Below are positions 1-10,816 of a stretch of DNA of 64,000 nt, piece by piece; position 1 is the first letter of the stretch, and the number at the start of each line of letters is the position of its first letter. Where the stretch lies: the NCBI GenBank assembly GCA_019635355.1, contig JAHBZQ010000001.1, positions 4,464,001 to 4,528,000 of the forward strand. Direction: 5' to 3'. The notes beneath the pieces are model-generated. The model saw nothing but the letters and a program-made list of their open reading frames with translations. It ran no database searches and was not told the DNA's origin. Source of the DNA: Rhizobacter sp. Lineage in GTDB: Bacteria; Pseudomonadota; Gammaproteobacteria; Burkholderiales; Burkholderiaceae_C. The position numbers and the translations under genes are program-made.

Positions 1-2
1 CG

Positions 3-506
3 ACGCAGGGCGACGTCAACATCGTCGAGCTGCAGGGCACGGTGGGCTCCGACCCGGCCAACGACCGCAAGAAGGGCTTCGAGGAGGTCATCAAGACCAA
101 CCCGCGCTACAAGATCATCCGCTCGCAGACCGGCGACTTCACCCGTGCCAAGGGCAAGGAGGTGATGGAAGCCTTCCTCAAGGCCGACGCGAAGAAGATC
201 AACGTGCTCTACGCGCACAACGACGACATGGCCATCGGCGCCATCCAGGCCATCGAGGAAGCCGGGCTCAAGCCGGGCAAGGACATCCTCGTCATCGGCG
301 TCGATGCAGTGAAGGGTGCCTTCGAAGCCATGATCGCCGGCAAGATGAACGTGAGCGTGGAGTGCAGTCCGCTGCTCGGGCCGCAGCTCATGGACGCATC
401 GAAGAAGGCCGCGGCCGGCGAACCGCTGCCGCGCTGGATCAAGACGATCGAGGGAGTCTTCCCCGCCGAGGTGGCGGCCAAGGAATTCCCGAACCGGAAG
501 TACTGA
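3..506 (+). CDS. ytfQ: Sugar ABC transporter substrate-binding protein, YtfQ-like (5' truncated by window edge)
   Basis: Only the C-terminal part (about 167 residues) lies in the window; the frame is open from base 3. It matches periplasmic sugar-binding proteins of the LacI/ribose-binding fold and most resembles E. coli YtfQ, the galactofuranose-binding protein: a VELQGTVGS-like strand, then DRKKGFEEVI, IIRSQTGDFTRAKGKEVME and YAHNDDMAIGAIQAIEEAGLKPGKD. YtfQ delivers furanose sugars to an ABC permease in the inner membrane. Permease and ATPase genes are not visible and may lie elsewhere. The stop is followed by a short gap and the convergent msrQ gene. The family call is firm; the exact sugar is inferred. 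Confidence 0.88.
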   Translation, partial: TQGDVNIVELQGTVGSDPANDRKKGFEEVIKTNPRYKIIRSQTGDFTRAKGKEVMEAFLKADAKKINVLYAHNDDMAIGAIQAIEEAGLKPGKDILVIGVDAVKGAFEAMIAGKMNVSVECSPLLGPQLMDASKKAAAGEPLPRWIKTIEGVFPAEVAAKEFPNRKY

Positions 507-545
507 GCAAGCGAGAGAGGTGCGCGGTTGCGGGCTGGCGCGCGG

Positions 546-1163
546 TCAGCCCGCTTTTTTGCGCCTCAACGCGTGCACGACGCGCCAGCCGAGCAGCAGC
601 GCGATGACCACTGCGTAGACGCCGACCTCGGCCAGGTTGTTCTTCGACGCACGCATCCAGAAGAAGTGCAGGAGCCCGAGCAGCACGACGGCATAGACGA
701 GCTTGTGCAGCATCTGCCAGCGTTTCGCGCCCAGCGCCTTGATCGCGCGGTTGAACGAGGTGGCGGCCAGCGGCACCATCAGCAGCAGCGCGAGGAAGCC
801 GACGAGCGCAAACGGGCGCTTGGGAATGTCGCGCACGATGGCGTCGAGGTCGAAGCCCATGTCGAGCCAGCCATACGACAGGAAGTGCAGCACCGCGTAG
901 AAGAAGGCGAAGAGCCCGAGCATGCGGCGAAAGCGTGCGAGCGCCGGCTGCTTCGTCATCACGCGCAAAGGCGTGACGGCGAGCGTGATGCACAGGAAGC
1001 GCAGCGTCCAGTCGCCGGTGCCGCGGATCAGCGCCTCGGCCGGGTTGGGGCCCAGCGTGTCGGCGAACGCGCCATAGAGCAACCACGCGAAGGGCAGGGC
1101 GCAAACGACGAACAGCAGCGGCTTGGCTGCAGGGTGCAGCCAGGGGGAACGACCTGGTGGCAT
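546..1163 (-). CDS. msrQ: Protein-methionine-sulfoxide reductase haem-binding subunit MsrQ (YedZ)
   Basis: 205 residues with about six hydrophobic helices, the size and pattern of the MsrQ/YedZ ferric-reductase-like family. The family is an inner-membrane b-type cytochrome that passes quinone-derived electrons to periplasmic MsrP, which repairs oxidised methionines in envelope proteins. Conserved histidines for haem sit in the helices (for example near YAVLHFLSYGW and LLGLLHFFW). It lies 7 bases downstream of msrP on the same strand, the usual two-gene operon, which strongly supports the assignment. Confidence 0.93.
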   Translation of the reverse strand: MPPGRSPWLHPAAKPLLFVVCALPFAWLLYGAFADTLGPNPAEALIRGTGDWTLRFLCITLAVTPLRVMTKQPALARFRRMLGLFAFFYAVLHFLSYGWLDMGFDLDAIVRDIPKRPFALVGFLALLLMVPLAATSFNRAIKALGAKRWQMLHKLVYAVVLLGLLHFFWMRASKNNLAEVGVYAVVIALLLGWRVVHALRRKKAG

Positions 1164-1170
1164 GCGTGGG

Positions 1171-2163
<993 letters not shown>

Positions 2164-2251
2164 GACAGCTCCTGTGCAGATACCGCTCGGTCGCTTTTGG
2201 AGCGGCGGAGCTTACAACTGGTTCACATCAGGTGCTGGCGAGCGGGCTTGC

Positions 2252-2611
2252 TCAGAGATCGCTGAAGTTGGTGTCGTCGATGACGGTGCCGAACTGGGTG
2301 TCGGAGAAGAGCCGCAGCGAGTTGCGCGACACCCGCTCGCGGAAGCTCTTGCGGGCGAAGAGCTTGGCCTGGGCTTCGCCCGGCAGGTCGGTGATGTTGA
2401 TGATGTTCTTGACGATGAGCGTGTCGATCACGTCTTCGATCACGCGCACGAAGTCGGCGTCGAGCCGGCCGAACTCGCTGTTGGTCTGCATGTTGTGCCC
2501 CACGAAAGCCATCAGGTCGCTGTGGCCTTCGGGCAGGAACTCCATGCCGCCGTGGTCGTGGCGGTGCAGGCTTTCGATGGAACCGTCGGGGCCGCGGCGG
2601 ATGTAGGGCAT
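2252..2611 (-). CDS. Conserved protein of unknown function (119 aa)
   Basis: I chose the ATG at 2611 (MPYIRRGPDGSIESL), since an upstream extension has low-complexity coding and would run toward the terminator of the cytochrome gene. The protein starts with a His-rich segment (LHRHDHGG) and continues as a mostly helical, charged domain (about residues 40-100). No signal peptide or membrane helix is visible. Relatives in Pseudomonas and Burkholderiales carry the misleading name tryptophan synthase subunit beta-like, but nothing of TrpB is present. It lies between msrP and a cytochrome c gene, without obvious coupling. Function unknown. Confidence 0.8.
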   Translation of the reverse strand: MPYIRRGPDGSIESLHRHDHGGMEFLPEGHSDLMAFVGHNMQTNSEFGRLDADFVRVIEDVIDTLIVKNIINITDLPGEAQAKLFARKSFRERVSRNSLRLFSDTQFGTVIDDTNFSDL

Positions 2612-2670
2612 GGCGCAGACAGGAGTGTCGGTGGCCACACTATAGGCACAGGTGCTGCGGCGCGGCAAAC

Positions 2671-2694
2671 AAAAAGGCCGGTCAGTGACCGGCC
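2671..2694 (-). terminator. Rho-independent terminator of the cytochrome c gene
   Basis: A perfect inverted repeat (GGCCGGTCA/TGACCGGCC, 2676-2694) lies 24 bases past the cytochrome c stop. Read on the minus strand it is followed by five Ts (2675-2671). Confidence 0.85.
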
Positions 2695-2717
2695 TCGTAT
2701 TTGTGCGGTTGCGGCGT

Positions 2718-3353
2718 TCAGCGCATGCCGGCGATGTAGTCCGACACGGCCTTCAGCTCCTTGTCGTTCATCTTGGCGACCACGCCGGTCATCTGCGGGC
2801 TGTTCTTGCGGCCACCGTCGCGGAAGGCCTTGAGCTGGGCTTCGGTGTAGTCGGCATGCTGGCCGCGCAGGCGCGGGTACTGCGAGGGCAAGCCCGAGCC
2901 CGTGGGGCCGTGGCAGCCCGAACAGGCCGGCACGTTGCGCTCGGCGATGCCACCGCGGTAGATCTTCTCGCCCAGGGCGACGGTGTCCTTGCTCTTGGCA
3001 AAGCCGGGCTTGGGCTGCACGCCGGCGTAGAAGGCGGCCACGTTCTTCATGTCGGCGTCGGAGAGCGGCGCGGCCATGCCTTGCATGACCGGGTTGGCGC
3101 GCTTGCCTTCCTTGAACTCGGCCAACTGCTTGACGATGTATTCGGGGTGCTGGCCCTGGAGGATGGGGTTGGCGGGAGCGCCGCGCGAGCCGTCGGCGGT
3201 GTGGCAGGCGCCACAGACCTTGGTGGACAGCTCCTGGCCCTTGGCGGGATCGGGCTTGGCGGGGGCGGCCGGGGTGGCGGCCATCGCAGGTGCGAAGAAG
3301 GCACCCGCAGCACAAGCAATCAGCAAGGAGGACAAGGTGGCGAAGGGCTTCAT
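2718..3353 (-). CDS. Dihaem c-type cytochrome (cytochrome c4-like)
   Basis: 211 residues from the ATG at 3353; a TTG seven codons upstream is a poorer start. A Sec signal peptide (MKPFATLSSLLIACAAGAFFAPAMA) is followed by two class I cytochrome c domains, each with a haem-binding motif (CGACH and CSGCH) and distal methionines (for example NPVMQGMA and SPQMTGV). The tandem two-domain layout and length match cytochrome c4, a soluble periplasmic carrier that feeds terminal oxidases. It is transcribed alone and ends in its own terminator. It is divergent from engB, whose start is about 60 bases away. Confidence 0.9.
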   Translation of the reverse strand: MKPFATLSSLLIACAAGAFFAPAMAATPAAPAKPDPAKGQELSTKVCGACHTADGSRGAPANPILQGQHPEYIVKQLAEFKEGKRANPVMQGMAAPLSDADMKNVAAFYAGVQPKPGFAKSKDTVALGEKIYRGGIAERNVPACSGCHGPTGSGLPSQYPRLRGQHADYTEAQLKAFRDGGRKNSPQMTGVVAKMNDKELKAVSDYIAGMR

Positions 3354-3413
3354 GGGCTCGGTCTTTTGATGCAAAACCCGGGGATTTTACAATGCCGGGC
3401 TTTGGGCCTCTCC

Positions 3414-4106
3414 ATGACCGAACAAAACAATTCCAACCCTTCGGTCGACGCACCCGAGGACGCCGAGCGCGCCGCCCTGGCCTGGACGCACACCGCGCGC
3501 TTCCTCACCACCGCAAGCCAGCTGCACCAGCTGCCCGCCACCGAGCTGCCCGAGATCGCTTTCGTCGGCCGCTCGAACGCCGGCAAATCGACGGCGATCA
3601 ACACGCTCACGCAGCAGAAACGGCTCGCCTTCGCCTCCAAGACGCCGGGCCGCACGCAGCACATCAACCTCTTCGAGCTCGGCCCGAAAACGGCGCCCGA
3701 CGCCTTGTTCGCCGACCTGCCGGGCTACGGTTACGCAGCCGTGGCCAAGGACGCCAAGCGGCGCTGGCAAAAGGTCATGGCCGACTACCTGGAGCTGCGC
3801 CGCAGCCTCACCGGCGTGGTGCTGATGGTCGATTCGCGCCTGGGTTTCACCGACCTCGACCGCCAGCTGCTGGAGTTCGTGGCCTCGCGGGTGGGCAACG
3901 GCTCGGTCAAGTTGCTGGTGCTCCTGACCAAGGCCGACAAGCTCAATCGAAGCGAGGCGAACGAGGCCCTGGAAGCGGCGCAGGCAGTGCTGGGCGAGGT
4001 GTCGACCGACGAGGCCGACGTGAGCATGTCGCTCTTCTCGGCGCTCAAGAAATCGGGCGTGGGCGATGCGGCCTGCGTTCTGCACGACTGGGTGCACGCC
4101 GCCTGA
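3414..4106 (+). CDS. engB: Ribosome biogenesis GTP-binding protein EngB (YihA/YsxC)
   Basis: 230 residues from the ATG at 3414 (MTEQNNSN), the normal EngB length; the open frame continues upstream but overlaps the cytochrome gene. GTPase motifs are clear: G1 GRSNAGKST, G3 DLPGYGYA and G4 TKADKL. EngB is an essential TrmE-Era-like GTPase that acts in 50S subunit assembly. It converges on the DUF1631 gene with only 3 bases between the two stops. Confidence 0.95.
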   Translation: MTEQNNSNPSVDAPEDAERAALAWTHTARFLTTASQLHQLPATELPEIAFVGRSNAGKSTAINTLTQQKRLAFASKTPGRTQHINLFELGPKTAPDALFADLPGYGYAAVAKDAKRRWQKVMADYLELRRSLTGVVLMVDSRLGFTDLDRQLLEFVASRVGNGSVKLLVLLTKADKLNRSEANEALEAAQAVLGEVSTDEADVSMSLFSALKKSGVGDAACVLHDWVHAA

Positions 4107-4109
4107 ACC

Positions 4110-6299
4110 TCACCCGACCGGCCGCGCGAGGTTGAGCAGCAGGCCGTCGACCGCGCGCTGGATCAGCGGCTGCTCGTGCAGCGGCTTCAGCAGCTTCTCG
4201 GCACGCAGCCGCTCCAGCGCCCGCAGGCTCACCGAATGCGTCTGCTGCGGCAGCTCACCGGCGAAGAGGAAGAAGTGCCCCTGGTCGCTGCGCCACAGCA
4301 GCTGCACGCAGGCCCACGCGCCGTGCAGGAAGATCCGGTAGCGCTCGCCCGGCGCCATGCGCTGCACCCACTGCTTGGCTTCGTCGGCGGATGAACCGGG
4401 CTCGGCGCTGTCCATCAGGGCGGCGGGCACGGTCTCCATCGAGGCGAGGTCGATCAGCGAATCGCTGAAGGCCGAACCGTCGAGCGGGTCGGGCTCGGGC
4501 AGGGCCTCTGGGTGCTCTTCGTCGCGCATGCGCTGCACGATCTCTTCCGGCGTGAGCTGGTCGTCGGGCTTGCGGTCGACCGCCGCGATGCGCGCCCCCG
4601 GCCGCAGGGCGTCGGAGTGCACCTTCATCAGCTCGTCGAACACCGCCTGCTGCTCGGCCGGCGGCAGCTGCACCAGGGCCATGCCGTCGCGCAGGCGCTG
4701 CAGCAGGCCGGGCAGCAGCTCCAGCAGGCGCTGGCGGCTCTTGGGATGGTCGGGCAGCTTCAGGCTCCACAGCAGCTCGTCGACGGTCTTGAGGTAGCCG
4801 GTGGTCTGCTCGCTCTGGTCGCCATGCTGCTGCACCGATTGCGTGAGCACGTGAGACCAGGTGCCGGTGATGAAGCGGCGCAGCAGCGGGCTGGCCGGCA
4901 CGTGGGCCATCTGCTCGACCAGACGCCCGGCGAGCGTGCGCTGCAGCGCTTCGGCCTGCTCGGCACGCACCAGGGTCTCGACGCTGGGCTCGGCCTCGCG
5001 CTGCTGGCGGCGCAGCTGGTCGGCGAGGAAGGCATCGAGCCGGCCGAGGCTGTGGCGGTAGAGGGCGCTGTCTTGCTGCGGCGCGGCGCTCATCTGCTGC
5101 ACGAGCTTGTCGCAGAACTCCTGCAACGCGATCAGGCGGGTGTCGTAGGGGTGCGGGTAGGCGCTCGCGGCGGTGACGATGCGGTCGAGCAGTTGCCACA
5201 CCGGGTGGTCGTAGGCGTCGAGCATGCTCGGGTCGAGCAGCGCGATGCGCAGGGCCGACACCTGCAGGCGCGCGATCACGCCCTGTAGCGGCGTGGAGAG
5301 GCTGCGGTCGGAGAGGATGGTCTCGAACAGGCGCGACAGCAGCTCGATGATCTGCCGGTCGACCGTCTCGCCCGCGGTGGCCATCAGCGCGGCGCGGTGG
5401 TGGGCTAGGCGCAGGGGCGGCGGTGTTGCGGCAGCCGCGGCGGCGTCGCCGGTGGGCATGCGGCGCAGCAGTTCTTCGACGCGCGCCAGGGCCTGCTCGA
5501 GCGCCGGGGTGGTGGTGGGCAAGGAGCGCCGCTTGGTTTCACCGCCGGTCGTGGGGCCGCTGCCGGTGTCGGCGCCGCCACCGGGCATGCTGCGCATCAG
5601 GCCATCGAGCGCGCCGGGGCGTGTCACGTCCATCTCGGGCGGGGCATCGCGGCCGGCGCCGGGGGCGATCACCACGGTGCGGTAGATGCCGGGCTCGATG
5701 CCTTGCGATTCGAGCCGGGTGCTGGCCGCGGCGAAGGCGGTGCGCAGCAACCCGCCGATCACCGTGGCCGACACCCGCAGCAGGATGGCCTGCTGCACCG
5801 CGGTGATGGGCAGGGCCGTGCCGGCCTCCCACAGGGCTCGCGCGAACGATTGCGGTCGCAGCGGGTTGGACTCGGCCGTCACGTGGCCTTGCCCGCGCAG
5901 TGTGGAGGTGAAGGTCTGCAATTCGCGCAGCTCCCACTCGGCCGCGTTGTCGATCTGCTGGATGGCGCGCGAGATCTCGATGTCGGACTCGACCCGGGTC
6001 TCGTCCATCAGCTGCAGCCCGCTGATGCGGAAGCTGCCCGCGCCGGCCTGCGCGGCCGGGGCCATCTCGGCGAGCACCAGGCGGCGCAGGGCCTCGACAA
6101 ACGCCTTCTGGTAGACGCCCTGCTGTTGCTGCAACACCTGCACCAGCTCGAAATAGTGCTGCCGCTCGCTGCTGGTGAGCAGGTGGTCGCGCGGCTGGCG
6201 CAGCTGCTCCAGCGTGGCGCTGCAGGTTCTGGAGATGAGGTCCGCAGAGCGGTGGAGTTCGTCGTCGACGAAGCGCTGGAGAAGCGGGGGGACGGACAT
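4110..6299 (-). CDS. DUF1631 family protein (729 aa)
   Basis: A 729-residue soluble, largely helical protein with no signal peptide or membrane helix. The sequence fits the DUF1631 family, common in Beta- and Gammaproteobacteria and sometimes misnamed thymidine phosphorylase. Visible landmarks are a Gly/Ala/Thr-rich linker (about residues 235-285) between two helical blocks and a well-conserved C-terminal domain with QWVQRMAPGERYRIFLHGAW and VQLLWRSDQGHFFLFAG, which looks like a PilZ-type beta fold. Such a fold would suggest cyclic-di-GMP or partner binding, but I see no full RxxxR...DxSxxG signature. It is a single gene, divergent from the orphan at 6466. Function unknown. Confidence 0.85.
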   Translation of the reverse strand: MSVPPLLQRFVDDELHRSADLISRTCSATLEQLRQPRDHLLTSSERQHYFELVQVLQQQQGVYQKAFVEALRRLVLAEMAPAAQAGAGSFRISGLQLMDETRVESDIEISRAIQQIDNAAEWELRELQTFTSTLRGQGHVTAESNPLRPQSFARALWEAGTALPITAVQQAILLRVSATVIGGLLRTAFAAASTRLESQGIEPGIYRTVVIAPGAGRDAPPEMDVTRPGALDGLMRSMPGGGADTGSGPTTGGETKRRSLPTTTPALEQALARVEELLRRMPTGDAAAAAATPPPLRLAHHRAALMATAGETVDRQIIELLSRLFETILSDRSLSTPLQGVIARLQVSALRIALLDPSMLDAYDHPVWQLLDRIVTAASAYPHPYDTRLIALQEFCDKLVQQMSAAPQQDSALYRHSLGRLDAFLADQLRRQQREAEPSVETLVRAEQAEALQRTLAGRLVEQMAHVPASPLLRRFITGTWSHVLTQSVQQHGDQSEQTTGYLKTVDELLWSLKLPDHPKSRQRLLELLPGLLQRLRDGMALVQLPPAEQQAVFDELMKVHSDALRPGARIAAVDRKPDDQLTPEEIVQRMRDEEHPEALPEPDPLDGSAFSDSLIDLASMETVPAALMDSAEPGSSADEAKQWVQRMAPGERYRIFLHGAWACVQLLWRSDQGHFFLFAGELPQQTHSVSLRALERLRAEKLLKPLHEQPLIQRAVDGLLLNLARPVG

Positions 6300-6465
6300 G
6301 GCTCATTTTGCGGCCCGGGGGGGGCTTGTCAAACCGGGCTGTTCCCCGGGACCCGGATTCAGGATGTTTCAGGCCGCTTCAAGGACACGCCCGTGCGGTG
6401 CCCGGAACATGGCGGTGGCCCGGGGCGCGGCCCGGGTCATCAGCCCACTTCAGGAGGACTCGCAC

Positions 6466-7626
6466 ATGGCCATCACCATGCAAGGCAGCTGGACGGTGCA
6501 GGTGCGTGCCCGCAACGCGGCCTATGCGCAGCGTGTCGTCATCGACGGCGCGGACGAGGGCAACGGCGTGCACGACGGCCTCGTGGGCCAGCGCTTGTAT
6601 GTGAAGGGCGCGCACTGGACGCTGCACGTGCAGCACCGGCCGACGCGTCAGGCGTGGCGCGACTCGACATTGCGGCTGGGCCTGCCCAGTGTGGAATCGG
6701 GGCTGCTGCGGGTGGAGATCGGCTCCAACGATGGCGGGCTCGACGAGGCGTATGACGACCTCGTGCTCGACTGCTCCCTGCCCATCGCCCGCTGCGAGCA
6801 CGTGGTGTACGGCGAAGTGACGGCCCATGACGCGGCCACCCCCTTCAACCCGCGCCGCGACGACTACCTGGTGATCGACGCGCCGGTCGACGTGCCGGCG
6901 GTGTGTGCGCGTCACCCGGCGCTGGAGGCGGTGCTCGGCAAGCTCTACCCCCAGCGCTGGCGGACGACGGCGGGGATGCACGGCGACCTCACCCCGCTGG
7001 TGTTGCCCAACGGGCTGCCCACAGCCGCAGTGGGCTTGCGCTTCGAGTCCCGGCTCGACGAAGCCGATGGCTGTGGCGCCGATCAGGACACGGCGGTCCG
7101 GATGCTGCAGGCGTCGGTCGGACGCGTGCCCTTCCAGGCCCATGCGATGGAAGCGGGCGCGACCATCCTGACGCAGGCCGAGTTCGGTGCCATCGCCCAC
7201 TTGCGCGACCAGCTGATGCGGCAGCCGTGCGACACCGTCCCTGCCGCGTCGTTGATGCTGCGGTTCGAGCGCTACCACCGCAGCGCGAGCGAAGCGGCCG
7301 GGGGCGCCTATCGGGGCACGGGGCTGCGCGAGCAACTGGGCCACGCGATCACCGACGGGCAGGGGCGCTATCTCTTCCGCTTCCGGCAGTCGCGTGGCGG
7401 AGTCTCGCCGGATCTGCTGGTGCAAGCCAGTGCGCCGGGCTGTGCGCCCTGCTTCGAAACCGCGCCCTACGACCGGGTGGCCAACCTGCGCCGCATCGAC
7501 CTGTGTGTGCCGCTGGAAGCCTGCGCGATGCCCGCGCTGCGCCCGCGCTTGCAGCCCGTGCCGGCACCCGAGCGCGAACAAAAAAGGGCTGCCGAAGCAG
7601 CCCTTTGCAGGAGGCGTTGCTCTTGA
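6466..7626 (+). CDS. Uncharacterised 386-aa protein with possible carboxypeptidase-regulatory-like C-terminal beta domain
   Basis: The start at 6466 is set by a strong Shine-Dalgarno (AGGAGG at 6452-6457). There is no signal peptide or membrane segment. The N-terminal 120 residues look beta-rich (GSWTVQVRARNAAYAQRVVI). A central part contains DLTPLVLPNGLPTAAVGLRF. Around residues 290-340, GHAITDGQGRYLFRFRQS resembles the repeat strand of carboxypeptidase-regulatory/transthyretin-like folds. I do not recognise the family. The last 15 or so codons run through the terminator of the convergent groEL gene, so the tail (KRAAEAALCRRRCS) is partly encoded by a hairpin and may be recently extended. 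Confidence 0.72.
   Translation: MAITMQGSWTVQVRARNAAYAQRVVIDGADEGNGVHDGLVGQRLYVKGAHWTLHVQHRPTRQAWRDSTLRLGLPSVESGLLRVEIGSNDGGLDEAYDDLVLDCSLPIARCEHVVYGEVTAHDAATPFNPRRDDYLVIDAPVDVPAVCARHPALEAVLGKLYPQRWRTTAGMHGDLTPLVLPNGLPTAAVGLRFESRLDEADGCGADQDTAVRMLQASVGRVPFQAHAMEAGATILTQAEFGAIAHLRDQLMRQPCDTVPAASLMLRFERYHRSASEAAGGAYRGTGLREQLGHAITDGQGRYLFRFRQSRGGVSPDLLVQASAPGCAPCFETAPYDRVANLRRIDLCVPLEACAMPALRPRLQPVPAPEREQKRAAEAALCRRRCS
7580..7606 (-). terminator. groEL Rho-independent terminator
   Basis: A 10-bp perfect stem (AAAGGGCTGC/GCAGCCCTTT, 7583-7592 with 7597-7606) has a stable TTCG loop when read on the minus strand and continues as T. It lies 48 bases beyond the groEL stop and inside the 3' end of the convergent gene at 6466-7626. 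Confidence 0.92.
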
Positions 7627-7653
7627 TCAGAGCAGCAGCCGAGCCTGGACGTC

Positions 7654-9303
<1,650 letters not shown>

Positions 9304-9352
9304 GTTTGTATCTCTCCGAATTCAGTTGGGTTGGAAGGTGCGGGGAGAAGGA

Positions 9353-9643
9353 TTACTTCTCGACCACGGCGAAGAGGTCTTCTTCGCGCATCACCAGGAG
9401 CTCGTCGCCGTCGACCTTGACGGTCTGGCCGCTGTACTTGCCGAACAGGACGCGGTCGCCCACCTTGATGTTCAGGGCCACGAAGTCGCCCTTCTCGTTG
9501 CGCTTGCCGGGGCCGACGGCCAGCACTTCGCCCTGGTCGGGCTTCTCGGCGGCGTTGTCGGGGATCACGATGCCCGAGGCGGTCTTGGTTTCGTTTTCCA
9601 GGCGCTTGACGATCACGCGATCGTGCAACGGACGAAGTTTCAT
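9353..9643 (-). CDS. groES: Co-chaperonin GroES (Hsp10)
   Basis: 96 residues from the ATG at 9643, preceded by AAGGAG. The protein begins MKLRPLHDRVIVKRL and has the mobile loop ETKTASGIVIPD that contacts GroEL. It caps the GroEL ring. First gene of the groESL operon; the 5' untranslated region of about 130 bases holds the CIRCE operator. Confidence 0.99.
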   Translation of the reverse strand: MKLRPLHDRVIVKRLENETKTASGIVIPDNAAEKPDQGEVLAVGPGKRNEKGDFVALNIKVGDRVLFGKYSGQTVKVDGDELLVMREEDLFAVVEK

Positions 9644-9749
9644 AGCATCTCCTTGAGGACTCAAAGCCGAGTTCTGAATGGGATGAGCACGCAAGTTTGT
9701 GCTCATGTACTTTGCCGAAAGCCATGCCGCGAACGGGCCGGCAATCTGG

Positions 9750-9776
9750 TTAGCACTCAGCGCCGCCGAGTGCTAG
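9750..9776 (-). promoter_or_regulatory. CIRCE operator (HrcA binding site)
   Basis: TTAGCACTC, nine spacer bases, then GAGTGCTAG. This matches the CIRCE consensus TTAGCACTC-N9-GAGTGCTAA at every position but the last. It lies directly downstream of the -10 element and upstream of groES, the standard place for HrcA repression of chaperonin operons. Confidence 0.96.
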
Positions 9777-9783
9777 CAGCGGA

Positions 9784-9812
9784 ATTATAGGGGTGCGCCA
9801 AGCGCTTTCAAG
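9784..9812 (-). promoter_or_regulatory. groESL promoter, sigma-70 with overlapping sigma-32-like features
   Basis: On the minus strand TTGAAA (9811-9806) is separated by 16 bases from a perfect TATAAT (9789-9784), a strong sigma-70 promoter. The same DNA reads CTTGAAA-N12-CCCCTATA, close to the sigma-32 pattern CTTGAAA-N(11-16)-CCCCATnT. Initiation would fall just before the CIRCE palindrome. Confidence 0.82.
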
Positions 9813-9827
9813 AGGGTGGCGCCGCCT

Positions 9828-10052
9828 TCAGTGCCCGTCGTCCGACGCGTCGCCGGCCGATTCACCCGGCGCGGGCGGCTTGGCAGGTACGCGGTAGCTT
9901 TCGCTGGCCCAGGCGCCGAAGTCGACGTTCTTGCAGCGCTCGCTGCAAAACGGCCTGAAGGCGTTCTCGGGGGCATAAACACTTTCGCCGCCGCAGGTCG
10001 GGCAGGTCACGATGCGGCGTTTTGCCGGAGAGGGCGTCGGGGCAGAACTCAT
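9828..10052 (-). CDS. yacG: DNA gyrase inhibitor / zinc-binding protein YacG
   Basis: 74 residues with the YacG zinc site formed by CPTCGG and, 20 residues on, FCSERCKNVD. The acidic, disordered C-terminal tail is usual. In E. coli YacG binds GyrB and inhibits gyrase. It is the last gene of the pilB-pilC-pilD-coaE-zapD-yacG series, the order seen across Beta- and Gammaproteobacteria, and its end abuts the groESL promoter. Confidence 0.93.
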   Translation of the reverse strand: MSSAPTPSPAKRRIVTCPTCGGESVYAPENAFRPFCSERCKNVDFGAWASESYRVPAKPPAPGESAGDASDDGH

Positions 10053-10060
10053 CTCGAAGC

Positions 10061-10816
10061 TCAGGAGCAAAGGGTGAGTTCGAAACTGGTGTCGACCCCG
10101 GCGGGCTTCAAGCGGCCTTCGGCGTCTTGCCGCATCAGGCGCACCAGCACCATCAGGCGATGGCCACTGATCTCGGGAATCAGCTGGGGTGCCGGATCGA
10201 TGCGCAGGCGCAGCAGGTTGAACACGCGTCCCGCCGGGAGGCTTTGCTGGAACTGGCCGCCTTGCGTCACCACCTTGTGCGGCGTGCCTGCGTCGCGTAA
10301 CAGGCTCAGCAGCACCTTGAGGGCTTCCGCGAGCGGCATCAACGTCGTGACCCATTGCTTGAGGTCGGCGCGGCGCCGGGCCGGTTCCTGCTGCTGCCAG
10401 GCGTAATAAGCGGGCAGATCGAACTCGCAGGTGCCACCGGGAATGCTGATGCGGCTGCGCACGCTCATCAACCACTCGTTGCTGGTCAGCGCGTGGCCGG
10501 CCTTGCCGGGCAACTGGTTGAGGCCGTTGAAGGCGTGGTCGATGGTGGCGATGACCTGGTCGAGCGTGGCGTCGGACACCGACGGATTGCCGCGGAAGCT
10601 GTTGAGCTGGCTCTTCTGGCGCTCGAGGTCCTTCAGCAGATCGGACTTGAGATCGGCGCGCGAGGCGACGTCCATGATCTCGAACAGCGTGGCCAGCGCG
10701 TAGTGGTGGTCGACGGTCTCGTCACGCGGCATCAGGCGACCGAGGCGGTCGAACAGGTGTTCGAGCCGCAGCATGGTGCGGATGCTTTCGTTGAAGGGGT
10801 ACTCGTAGAGGATCAA
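10061..10816 (-). CDS. zapD: Cell division protein ZapD (DUF1342)
   Basis: 251 residues beginning at a TTG codon (10816), which gives the standard family N terminus (M)ILYEYPFNESIRTMLRLEHLF. ZapD cross-links and bundles FtsZ filaments at the division ring. The TTG overlaps the coaE stop as TTGA (10816-10813), with a GGAG-like site 10 bases upstream, which argues for translational coupling. A GTG at 10864 would add 16 residues inside coaE and is less likely. It is followed by yacG after 8 bases. Confidence 0.92.
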   Translation of the reverse strand: MILYEYPFNESIRTMLRLEHLFDRLGRLMPRDETVDHHYALATLFEIMDVASRADLKSDLLKDLERQKSQLNSFRGNPSVSDATLDQVIATIDHAFNGLNQLPGKAGHALTSNEWLMSVRSRISIPGGTCEFDLPAYYAWQQQEPARRRADLKQWVTTLMPLAEALKVLLSLLRDAGTPHKVVTQGGQFQQSLPAGRVFNLLRLRIDPAPQLIPEISGHRLMVLVRLMRQDAEGRLKPAGVDTSFELTLCS

